Shown in pieces: positions 6,558 through 13,386 of a stretch of 22,043 nt of DNA. Source of the stretch: GCA-2746365 sp964651445 (GTDB lineage: Bacteria; Pseudomonadota; Gammaproteobacteria; SZUA-229). The first letter of the stretch is position 1, and the number at the start of each line of letters is the position of its first letter. The position numbers and the translations under genes are program-made. The stretch covers positions 1 through 22,043 of the forward strand of contig CAZYYW010000035.1 of NCBI GenBank assembly GCA_964651445.1, read 5' to 3'. A model generated the notes under the pieces. That model was given only the letters and a program-made list of their open reading frames with translations, did no database searches and had not been told where the DNA came from.

Positions 6558-9230
6558 CTACTCAGGAGAAGATTCTTCATCACTGCTAGTATCGCTCAGC
6601 CCAGTAGTATCGCCCTGATTGTCATCTAAAGCTTCACCTAAAGAATCATCTGTGCTCTCATCAGCACTCTCTTCGCTACCAGCAAGAACTTCAATCTTTT
6701 CGATCTCAACCAGTTTTTCACCCTTGGTCAAGCGAATAAGACGCACACCCTGGGTATTACGCCCCATCTCACTGACATCAGAAACCGCGATACGCACCAA
6801 GGTGCCATTGTCGGTAATCATCATGAAATCATCATCTGACTGCACTTGTACAGCACCAACAATTTTGCCATTACGTTCATTGGTTTTGATGGAAATTACG
6901 CCCTGACCACCACGACCTTTTAGTGGGTAGTCGTCAACATTGGTGCGTTTACCGTAACCGTTTTCGGTGGAAGTCAAAATAGAACCGCCAGCTTCAACTT
7001 TAATCATGGCAATTACTTCCTGTTCCTCTTTAATGCGAATGCCACGAACACCGCCTGCAGTACGTCCCATGGAACGTACATCCGTTTCTGAGAAACGAAC
7101 CGATTTACCGGAATCTGCCAGTAACATGATGTGGTCACTGCCGTTAGTAATCACCACATCGACTAATTTATCTTCACCACGTAGCTCGATGGCTTTAATG
7201 CCGGACGCTCTAGGACGGGAGAAATTGGACAAGGCGGTTTTCTTGACGGTGCCGGTGCTGGTTGCCATAAAGACAAATTGATCTTCTGCGTATTCACGAA
7301 TTGGCATCACCGCGTTGATACGCTCGCCGCCTTCCAGTGGCAATAAATTGATAATCGGTTTACCGCGTGAGCCGCGACCCGCCATTGGCAACTGGTATAC
7401 CTTCAACCAGTACACTTTTCCGCGACTGGAGAAACACAATAAAGTGTCGTGGGTGTTAGCGATAAATAACTTGTCGATAAAATCTTCTGTTTTCATGGCA
7501 GTGGCAGATTTACCGCGGCCACCACGACGCTGGGTGTTATACACATCCAATTGTTGCGACTTGGTATAACCTTCATGTGAGAAAGTTACCACCACATCTT
7601 CTTCGGTGATTAAGTCTTCCATATTGAAATCAAGCTCATCCTGCATGATCTCACTGCGGCGTTCATCGGCGTAGTTGTCGCGAATTTCTTCAAGCTCTTC
7701 ACGGATCACTTCCAGCAGCCGTTCCGGGTTGGACAGTATCTTAATAAGTTCTTTAATAACATCCAGTATCAGTTGGAATTCATTAACAATTTTGTCTTGT
7801 TCTAAGCCTGTTAAACGGTGTAATTTCAAATCCAGAATGGCTTGCGCCTGAACGTCAGACAAATGATAACCATCGTCTTTTAAACCAAAACGCGGGTCAA
7901 GATTTTCCGGCCGTGAGGCACTGAGGTCAACGCTATGCGAAGCTGCCTCAGCGACACGCGCAACCATGTCGTTGACCACACCCGCCGGCCATACGCGTGC
8001 CAGCAAACCGGCTTTTGCTGCCGCTGGGTTTGCCGAGGTTTTAATCAGTTCGATGATTTCATCAATATTTGCCAACGCGACTGCCAGACCTTCTAACACA
8101 TGCGCACGGGCGCGGGCTTTGCGCAGTTCGAATAACGTACGGCGAGTAACCACTTCACGTCGATGACGCAAGAAAGCATCTAAGATTTGTTTAAGGTTTA
8201 ATAATTGTGGCTGACCTTCAACCAGCGCAACCATATTGATGCCAAACGAACTCTGCATCGCGGTCTGAGAAAACAGATTATTGAGCAAAACGTCAGCAAC
8301 TTCGCCACGCTTGACTTCGATGACGATACGCATGCCGTCTTTATCCGATTCGTCACGCAAGGCAGAAATGCCTTCAATGCGTTTCTCCTTGACCAGCTCG
8401 GCAATGCGCTCGATCAAACGCGCCTTGTTGACCTGATAAGGCAGCTCGGAGACGATAATCGTCTGCTTGCCCTTTTTGTCTTCAACAATCTCCGCACGAG
8501 AGCGCATTACCATGCGGCCACGCCCTGTTTTGTATGCTTGGCGAATACCCTTGACGCCATTAATAAACGCCGCTGTGGGTAAATCAGGCGCGGGTATGTG
8601 TTCCATCAATTCATCAATCGTCAGATCGGGGTTTGTAATTAATGCCAGGCAAGCACTAATGACTTCGCCCAGATTATGCGGTGGCATATTGGTTGCCATA
8701 CCGACAGCAATGCCGGTGGAACCATTAATCAACATGTTGGGTACGCGCGTTGGCATAACCACCGGTTCAGATTCTGAGCCGTCATAGTTTTCTGCAAAAT
8801 CGACGGTGTCTTTGTCTAGATCAGCCAGTAACTCATGCGCGATTTTTGACATACGCACTTCGGTGTAACGCATGGCAGCCGGCGCATCACCATCGACCGA
8901 ACCAAAGTTACCTTGGCCATCAACCAACATGTAACGCAGCGAAAAGGGCTGCGCCATACGCACGATGGTATCGTATACCGCAGTATCGCCATGCGGATGG
9001 TATTTACCGATAACATCACCGACCACACGTGCCGATTTTTTGTAGGGTTTGTTGTAGTCGTTGCCGAGCACGTGCATGGCAAATAAGACACGGCGATGCA
9101 CCGGTTTCAGGCCATCACGCACATCGGGTAGCGCTCGCCCGACAATCACACTCATGGCGTAGTCTAGATAGGATTGACGCATCTCGTCTTCGAGATTTAC
9201 CGGGGATATTTCTTTAGCAAATTCAGTCAT
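6558..9230 (-). CDS. gyrA: DNA gyrase subunit A
   Basis: GyrA is the cleavage and rejoining subunit of gyrase, which introduces negative supercoils as an A2B2 complex. The 890 residues carry the catalytic Tyr122 in AAMRYTE, the quinolone-resistance region with HPHGDTAVYD (residues 78-87), and a GyrA-box QRRGGRG at the start of the C-terminal wrapping domain. The GyrA-box separates it from ParC. The numbering matches E. coli through the active site. Residue 83 is Thr (Ser in E. coli, Thr in Pseudomonas aeruginosa) and residue 87 is Asp, both regarded as quinolone-sensitive states. The C-terminal 40 or so residues are rich in Asp, Glu and Ser, like the acidic tail of E. coli GyrA but slightly longer. 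The gene is first in the minus-strand block. A hairpin lies in its leader, but I could not recognise a good promoter. Confidence 0.98.
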   Translation of the reverse strand: MTEFAKEISPVNLEDEMRQSYLDYAMSVIVGRALPDVRDGLKPVHRRVLFAMHVLGNDYNKPYKKSARVVGDVIGKYHPHGDTAVYDTIVRMAQPFSLRYMLVDGQGNFGSVDGDAPAAMRYTEVRMSKIAHELLADLDKDTVDFAENYDGSESEPVVMPTRVPNMLINGSTGIAVGMATNMPPHNLGEVISACLALITNPDLTIDELMEHIPAPDLPTAAFINGVKGIRQAYKTGRGRMVMRSRAEIVEDKKGKQTIIVSELPYQVNKARLIERIAELVKEKRIEGISALRDESDKDGMRIVIEVKRGEVADVLLNNLFSQTAMQSSFGINMVALVEGQPQLLNLKQILDAFLRHRREVVTRRTLFELRKARARAHVLEGLAVALANIDEIIELIKTSANPAAAKAGLLARVWPAGVVNDMVARVAEAASHSVDLSASRPENLDPRFGLKDDGYHLSDVQAQAILDLKLHRLTGLEQDKIVNEFQLILDVIKELIKILSNPERLLEVIREELEEIRDNYADERRSEIMQDELDFNMEDLITEEDVVVTFSHEGYTKSQQLDVYNTQRRGGRGKSATAMKTEDFIDKLFIANTHDTLLCFSSRGKVYWLKVYQLPMAGRGSRGKPIINLLPLEGGERINAVMPIREYAEDQFVFMATSTGTVKKTALSNFSRPRASGIKAIELRGEDKLVDVVITNGSDHIMLLADSGKSVRFSETDVRSMGRTAGGVRGIRIKEEQEVIAMIKVEAGGSILTSTENGYGKRTNVDDYPLKGRGGQGVISIKTNERNGKIVGAVQVQSDDDFMMITDNGTLVRIAVSDVSEMGRNTQGVRLIRLTKGEKLVEIEKIEVLAGSEESADESTDDSLGEALDDNQGDTTGLSDTSSDEESSPE

Positions 9231-9267
9231 TTAATGATGTAAACCAGGTTCCATGCTGGGCTATTGC

Positions 9268-9294
9268 AGATAGCGGAAAAATCACCGACTATCT
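9268..9294 (-). promoter_or_regulatory. Hairpin in the gyrA leader
   Basis: About 38 bases upstream of the gyrA start is an inverted repeat. On the minus strand AGATAG and CGG pair with CCG and CTATCT around an eight-base loop, with one bulged T. The stem is nine base pairs in total and no T-run follows. It could be an operator, a transcript stabiliser or a pausing site. The role is inference. Confidence 0.4.
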
Positions 9295-9452
9295 AAACTT
9301 TCGCCCAAAAAAATAGCGCCTACAACACTGCGCTAAACGCCTCTAATAAAGCCGCCAATACTAACACATTCCCCGCCTTTACGGGCAGGCTGATTTGCCT
9401 GTTGTAGACATAAAATGGCAAGGTGTTGGTGTGGCGCAAACGAGCATGACAA

Positions 9453-9469
9453 ACTGCTTGGTAAGCAGT
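9453..9469. terminator. Small perfect hairpin after the DUF1249 gene (weak terminator candidate)
   Basis: ACTGCTT at 9453-9459 pairs perfectly with AAGCAGT at 9463-9469 across a three-base loop, 28 bases past the DUF1249 stop codon. On the minus strand only two T residues follow; on the plus strand the tract is CTTTTG. As a minus-strand terminator it is therefore weak, but the position fits the end of the DUF1249 transcript and would separate it from gyrA. Confidence 0.3.
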
Positions 9470-9496
9470 CTTTTGAGAATTACAATTTTCCTTAGA

Positions 9497-9988
9497 CTAC
9501 TTCTGATAAAGCCTGTGGGCACTTTTGACTTCCACATCACTAAACGAATGCCCCAAGTACAAACAATAACCCAGCCATTTGTATAAAAAACGGTTTAGCT
9601 GCCATTTTATTTTGATGGCTTTTTCCGGAATATGGTCGTAACGCAAGCGACCATGACGTAAATGGCCGGTAAGCACTTCAACCTGATGAGCATCGTGATA
9701 AATACGCAGTGTTAAATCGGGTTCGGCAACCATGCCACCCTCTTCCTCAAAATAATAACTCAGGAAAATGGTGGTGGTAAACTTGCTACGCTCAATAATA
9801 TGCAGGTGCAGACTTAAACAACCCAAGCGTTGCGAAATTGAGTTTTCCGGCAAGTTGTTGAGATCAGGAATCAAACGCTTTATGCGCAAATAGTTGTTTT
9901 CATACAAATCCATCAAACTCACAAAACCACGCGGTTCGACATGCTCGCAACCATAACCGGCAAGCACAGATTGTTTTGGATTAATCAT
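9497..9988 (-). CDS. DUF1249 family protein (YqiB-like)
   Basis: This 163-residue cytoplasmic protein matches the DUF1249/YqiB family in overall pattern. It has an N-terminal helix ending in ENNYLRIKRLIPD (about 30-42), a central IIERSKFTTTIFL strand region, then DLTLRIYHDAHQVEV and RYDH. A C-terminal helix (KWQLNRFLYKWLGYCLYLGH) matches E. coli YqiB (INQFLADWLRYCLAHG) in spacing. It has about 15 extra residues at the C-terminus. The biochemical role of the family is not established. In E. coli yqiB lies between nudF and cpdA; here neither is present, and the gene stands between gyrA and an unrecognised gene. Only 29 bases separate its ATG from the palindrome at 10018-10056, and I see no clear ribosome site. 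Its promoter must therefore overlap the palindrome, or it relies on readthrough. Confidence 0.88.
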   Translation of the reverse strand: MINPKQSVLAGYGCEHVEPRGFVSLMDLYENNYLRIKRLIPDLNNLPENSISQRLGCLSLHLHIIERSKFTTTIFLSYYFEEEGGMVAEPDLTLRIYHDAHQVEVLTGHLRHGRLRYDHIPEKAIKIKWQLNRFLYKWLGYCLYLGHSFSDVEVKSAHRLYQK

Positions 9989-10017
9989 GATTTAGACAAT
10001 AGAGTAATTTCGATTAA

Positions 10018-10056
10018 ATACAAGGCTGGGCTAAGGCACGAAGCCCAACCTTGTAT
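10018..10056 (-). terminator. Strong palindromic hairpin, probable terminator of the 386-residue gene and possible dispersed repeat
   Basis: On the minus strand the sequence folds into a 15-base-pair stem. TACAAGGTTGGGCT pairs with AGCCCAGCCTTGTA with one G-U pair, extended by one A-T pair, around a nine-base loop, and is followed by ATTTAAT. It starts 37 bases after the stop codon of the 386-residue gene. On the plus strand the G-U position becomes a C/A mismatch, so the hairpin is built for minus-strand RNA. The TTGGGCTTCG...AGCCCAA core resembles a palindrome I have seen repeated in intergenic DNA of many bacteria, so it may also be a mobile or dispersed repeat. Confidence 0.6.
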
Positions 10057-10093
10057 GTTCTACGGGCTTTTACGGTCATCGAAAAACGAACAT

Positions 10094-11254
10094 TCAAGCT
10101 GACCAGTATGGTGTTTTGATGCCCTCACCCAGATCTGCTTTCATTAACCGTTCACGTACTTCCAATAATTGCTCGATCAATGCTGGTTCAACTTTTTCGT
10201 AGGCAGTGGCATCGGGCAACCGTTTTACCACCACTCCCAGCAGTTCGGTAATCGCATTGCCAATGGAATTTTGGCTAATAGTAACAATCAAATCACCTTC
10301 ATCGTTTCTGTATATCAGTTGTTTAAATGCGGGCTGCCAGCGTATTGAGTTGGCGTATTTAGCATCGACAACACACTGTTCGCGTACTGTTTTTGCAGAG
10401 CCCATAAAACAGTTATTAAACAGTAAAATGTTTTCAACTTGGTCAGGAAAATATGCGCCTTCTGGAACGGGTGCATTACGTGTTGACACCTGTGTGAAAA
10501 ACGCACGGTAAAAGTCGATAAAACCTTTTAAAATCTGGTCGTATTCCTCCCAGAAGCGGACGTCTTTTAATGCATCGACACCACCGCGCACCTTCCAACT
10601 CGGTAATCCTTGCGGGTAGCCAGTGAGTTTGATTCTTGATGAATCTTTACTGGTCTGCATCAAAATATCAAAGTCCAGCGCGGCAAAAAAGTCACTGTAA
10701 ACATCGCGCATATAAGATTGGAACAGACTATTCTGCCCGCCATCAGTCAAATTTGGGTTATTAATATCGGCTAATTTTGCGTTGCGTAATACCTGTTTGT
10801 CGAACACGATAAAATGGTTGTGCAACATGCGAATGCTCGGTACGCCGGGGGATGTTAATGGCCAGGTGGCATCGAGGCTGGCTTCACCGGCAAGAATCAA
10901 AGCTTCGTCCGGGTTTGGATATTTCTCGATCATGTATTCAATGATAATCTGGTTCATCCGGTTCCAGACTTTTTTGGTGTCATCGGGTATTTGGGTACGT
11001 CGTACCGGCCTGCCCAAAGGATCAAGTATCGATTTAGATGTGTTGTAGATAATCGAGGTATCGAACTCGTTACTATGCCCCAATGCTTTTCGATAGAGCA
11101 GTAAGTCTTCTGGATTTTTTAACAAACCATTATTGTTTTCCAAATCATTCAGATTTTCGGTGCTATTAAAAAACTCGTTATTTGCCATGCCTTCTGGAAT
11201 ATCCAGCGGAATTGGGCGAAACGGGGTAACAATTTCTCTTGGTCCAGACTGCAT
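10094..11254 (-). CDS. Conserved-looking protein of unknown function, 386 residues
   Basis: I do not recognise this protein. It is a soluble, cytoplasmic-looking protein without signal peptide or membrane segment. Visible features are a low-complexity Asn/Glu-rich N-terminal stretch (about 24-45) and then an aromatic-rich globular part. The globular part has SIRMLHNHFIVFDKQ (about residues 139-153, a possible His-x-His type site), a GYPQGLPSWKVRGG segment, a helix-like FWEEYDQILKGFIDFYRAFF, and a C-terminal helical region with many charged residues. The start at 11254 is supported by a GAGG ribosome site eight bases upstream; an internal Met23 is less likely. It is flanked by a long hairpin upstream (11277-11307) and a terminator-like palindrome downstream, so it appears to be a single-gene unit. 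Codon use looks like that of its neighbours, giving no clear sign of recent transfer. Confidence 0.85.
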   Translation of the reverse strand: MQSGPREIVTPFRPIPLDIPEGMANNEFFNSTENLNDLENNNGLLKNPEDLLLYRKALGHSNEFDTSIIYNTSKSILDPLGRPVRRTQIPDDTKKVWNRMNQIIIEYMIEKYPNPDEALILAGEASLDATWPLTSPGVPSIRMLHNHFIVFDKQVLRNAKLADINNPNLTDGGQNSLFQSYMRDVYSDFFAALDFDILMQTSKDSSRIKLTGYPQGLPSWKVRGGVDALKDVRFWEEYDQILKGFIDFYRAFFTQVSTRNAPVPEGAYFPDQVENILLFNNCFMGSAKTVREQCVVDAKYANSIRWQPAFKQLIYRNDEGDLIVTISQNSIGNAITELLGVVVKRLPDATAYEKVEPALIEQLLEVRERLMKADLGEGIKTPYWSA

Positions 11255-11276
11255 TACGCATCCTCACAGTGATTTC

Positions 11277-11307
11277 AAGGAAATGCTGATTGAGTCAGAA
11301 TTTCCTT
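11277..11307. promoter_or_regulatory. Long hairpin in the leader of the 386-residue gene
   Basis: AAGGAAAT (11277-11284) pairs with ATTTCCTT (11300-11307). After a single G/A mismatch the stem continues with CTGA (11286-11289) pairing with TCAG (11295-11298) around a five-base loop. That gives 12 pairs with one internal mismatch, 22 bases upstream of the minus-strand start codon. There is no T-run. It could be an operator palindrome, with its axis about 37 bases before the start, or a leader RNA hairpin. Confidence 0.5.
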
Positions 11308-11368
11308 ACAGAATTTTATTAATGAATTAAGGGTCTACGCCATATCGAGTGAGTATAATATATTGTTT

Positions 11369-11514
11369 ATAGACACAGAGACCACAGAGGTCACAGAGTT
11401 ATCGTTTATACCGTTCAATAGATTCACCAATCTTGATGCTATTGAGGTTTATCAGCAACACTGCTTGTAGCCGTCATGTTAACTTTAAACACGCTCTGTG
11501 GTCTCTGTGTCTAT
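11369..11514. repeat. 146-base element bounded by 21-base perfect inverted repeats of a CACAGAG type
   Basis: The left arm at 11369-11389 (ATAGACACAGAGACCACAGAG) and the right arm at 11494-11514 are exact reverse complements. The left arm contains nine-base units GACACAGAG, ACCACAGAG and then GTCACAGAG (11390-11398, outside the inverted repeat), with consensus NNCACAGAG. The right arm holds two units in the opposite orientation. The 104 bases between the arms have no supported reading frame. Strings of this CACAGAG type, which translate as SVVSVS in one frame, recur in intergenic DNA of many bacteria to my knowledge. The arrangement fits a small non-autonomous mobile element or a stable cruciform. 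I see no clear target-site duplication. Confidence 0.7.
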
Positions 11515-11633
11515 TATCTTGTCCACTCAATGTGGCATAATCCCATGAATAAGGTCTAATTATGGTTTAATGCTAACCTGCAATCAATCAGACAAGGGCG
11601 ATATTATCAGAGCCCTGAATTACGTGTATAATT

Positions 11634-12776
11634 ATGTTTCAAAGTCGTCGCAATTTCATCAAGGCTTTCAGCCTAGGCAGCATCGTAGCTCCATTAAGCG
11701 CCCTTACTGGCTGCTCCCACCAGCGTTTTTATAATCCCGATCAGGACATCCTTTTCGGCGCAGGTCGTTACTCACAAAATGGCACCATCAAACATGTGCT
11801 CTCGGCGGTGAATATACAACAAAACGCTAATCAACAAATTGCCTTGGACTTTCTCGCACATGGCATTGTTATTGACCCAAAAAATAAAAAGCGACTGCTG
11901 GTGTTTGAAAAATTAGGTGCTGGCGCGGCAGAAATTGATCTCGACAGCCTCAGCGTGACCCGAAAACTAAACAACGATGATGGCAAACATTATTGTGGCC
12001 ACGGCGTTTTTAATCAATCGGGCGACACACTCTATTGCACGCAAATTTCGCCGCAAAATAAGCAATGCATTATCAGTATCCGCGACGGTCGAAGTTTAGC
12101 AGTGGTTGGTGAATTTCCCAGCTTCGGCGAAGCCCCGCAGCATTGTCAACTGATTGACGATGGCGCAACAATGGTTATTTTGAATACCGGCGGTGAAAGT
12201 GCTAAAAATTTGGCACCGTCCATCACCTACGTTGACATACAATCACAGCAACTTAAGCAACGCATTGTGTTAACCGATCAGCAAATAAGCAGCGGTCTGG
12301 TTAAAATTGCAAACGATGGTAGTCTGGTGGTCGCCTCTTCGCCGAAAACAAATGCTGAAATAGTTGCCAGTGGCATCAGTATCGGCAGTGTTCAGCAGCC
12401 GATGTCGCTGTTATCTCAGCCAGAATTCGTCATCAAACAGATTGCAGGCGAAGCACTTAGCCTGGTTATCGACGAACAAAGAAACATTGTTGCTGCGACA
12501 CATCCTAATGGCAACATGGTGACCTTCTGGTCACTGGAAAAAAGAGAACTAATAAAAGCCATAAGTGTACCCAACCCACGCGGCATTACACTTTCGCTGG
12601 ACGGAAAATCCTATATTGTCAGCTATCAGGAAAATTCCAGTTTAGTACATATTGGCAGCCGAGACCTTATTGCGGATACTGCCAGCATTGTGCAACCAAG
12701 TTATATCACCGGTTCGTACCTCTATAACTGGTCGAAAATATTAACCGAGATTATGCCTACAGATGTGTACAATTAA
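11634..12776 (+). CDS. Tat-exported DUF1513 lipoprotein (beta-propeller-like)
   Basis: The 380 residues start with a perfect twin-arginine motif SRRNFIK (4-10), a hydrophobic segment and a lipobox LTGC with Cys27 followed by Ser. It is therefore predicted to be folded in the cytoplasm, exported by Tat and lipidated, probably facing the periplasm from the outer membrane. The mature part resembles DUF1513: HGVFNQSGDTLYCT (about 122-135), VGEFPSFGEAPQHCQLIDDG (about 158-177), NTGGES, and repeated strand-turn units ending in VSYQENSS, the pattern of a beta-propeller. DUF1513 genes are often found with imelysin and di-heme cytochrome genes in periplasmic iron systems; none of those is next to this one. 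It stands alone on the plus strand and ends 21 bases from the convergent yajD. No good ribosome site precedes the ATG. Confidence 0.8.
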   Translation: MFQSRRNFIKAFSLGSIVAPLSALTGCSHQRFYNPDQDILFGAGRYSQNGTIKHVLSAVNIQQNANQQIALDFLAHGIVIDPKNKKRLLVFEKLGAGAAEIDLDSLSVTRKLNNDDGKHYCGHGVFNQSGDTLYCTQISPQNKQCIISIRDGRSLAVVGEFPSFGEAPQHCQLIDDGATMVILNTGGESAKNLAPSITYVDIQSQQLKQRIVLTDQQISSGLVKIANDGSLVVASSPKTNAEIVASGISIGSVQQPMSLLSQPEFVIKQIAGEALSLVIDEQRNIVAATHPNGNMVTFWSLEKRELIKAISVPNPRGITLSLDGKSYIVSYQENSSLVHIGSRDLIADTASIVQPSYITGSYLYNWSKILTEIMPTDVYN

Positions 12777-12797
12777 TTCGTGCAACAATGCCAAGCA

Positions 12798-13178
12798 TTA
12801 TTTTTTGTCATCCATCATGCCTTTTAAATCAGCAAAAGGATTAAAAGTTGCGCTTGGCGCTTTTGTGCCACCAAGCGCAATGCCTTTGCTTGCTAAAGCC
12901 TCTGTCTGACGCTGGTGTTCATTGTCGTGGCAATACATGCACAATAATTCCCAGTTACTGCCATCTTCTGGATTGTAGTCATGGTCATGGTTACGATGGT
13001 GTACCGTTAGCTCGCGCAAGTTAGTACGAGTGAATTCACGGGCGCAGCGACCGCATATCCAAGGGTACATTTTAATTGCCTTTTCGCGATAGCCGTGACC
13101 GCGAGTCTCGCTGTCACGCCGTGCTTTTGCGACAACATCGTCGAGTTTTTGACTGGACTTTAATTTTTTATCAACCAT
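12798..13178 (-). CDS. yajD: HNH nuclease-fold protein YajD
   Basis: This 126-residue protein closely matches E. coli YajD. It shares GYREKAIKMYPWICGRC (29-45), the ELTVHH motif with His60-His61, NPEDGSNWELLC (69-80), MYCH (81-84), and a C-terminal NPFADLKGMM. Four cysteines (42, 45, 80, 83) should hold a zinc ion, and the His/Asn residues form a beta-beta-alpha metal HNH site, suggesting a DNA-cleaving or DNA-binding activity. The function of YajD in the cell is not known. Compared with E. coli it has about 15 extra charged residues at the N-terminus. The gene is solitary and convergent with the DUF1513 gene, and is preceded by a 208-base region shared with the divergent DUF4124 gene. Confidence 0.93.
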   Translation of the reverse strand: MVDKKLKSSQKLDDVVAKARRDSETRGHGYREKAIKMYPWICGRCAREFTRTNLRELTVHHRNHDHDYNPEDGSNWELLCMYCHDNEHQRQTEALASKGIALGGTKAPSATFNPFADLKGMMDDKK

Positions 13179-13315
13179 GATTGTACTCTTTGCCGGTAGT
13201 CGTTTTCAGTTTAACAAAGTGAATATACCACTGAATCGAATGCAAGAAATAGCCCTAACATTCGGCTCGTAAATAGTCACATCACTAATATTCGTGCATT
13301 TTACCTAAATTTTTA

Positions 13316-13321
13316 TATAAT
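13316..13321 (+). promoter_or_regulatory. Candidate -10 box for the DUF4124 gene
   Basis: A perfect TATAAT lies 65 bases upstream of the preferred ATG at 13387 (35 bases upstream of the alternative at 13357) in AT-rich DNA. No convincing -35 hexamer is found 16-18 bases further upstream. The call rests on the -10 box and position only. Confidence 0.35.
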
Positions 13322-13386
13322 GAAATCTATACGCCATTTTATGGTCGTATCAGAACATGATTCCTTTGACGATTAAAGACCAAAAT

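Larger units (their letters stand above)
11255..11633. other. 379-base divergent non-coding spacer
   Basis: The spacer lies between the starts of the 386-residue gene (minus) and the DUF1513 gene (plus). It holds a long hairpin at 11277-11307 and an inverted-repeat element at 11369-11514. I find no supported small gene in either direction. A TATAAT at 11627-11632 lies only one base before the DUF1513 start codon and so cannot be its promoter. Confidence 0.7.

Noticed and set aside
8205..8582. Plus-strand 125-codon open frame opposite gyrA
   Set aside because: Antisense shadow of a highly conserved gene, with no recognisable motif or ribosome site.
11341..11520. CRISPR-like array in the CACAGAG repeats
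   Set aside because: The units are nine bases, directly adjacent within each arm and inverted between arms; there are no regular spacers and no cas genes.
11627..11632. TATAAT box just before the DUF1513 gene
   Set aside because: It ends one base before the ATG, so transcription would start inside the coding region, and no suitable internal start exists.
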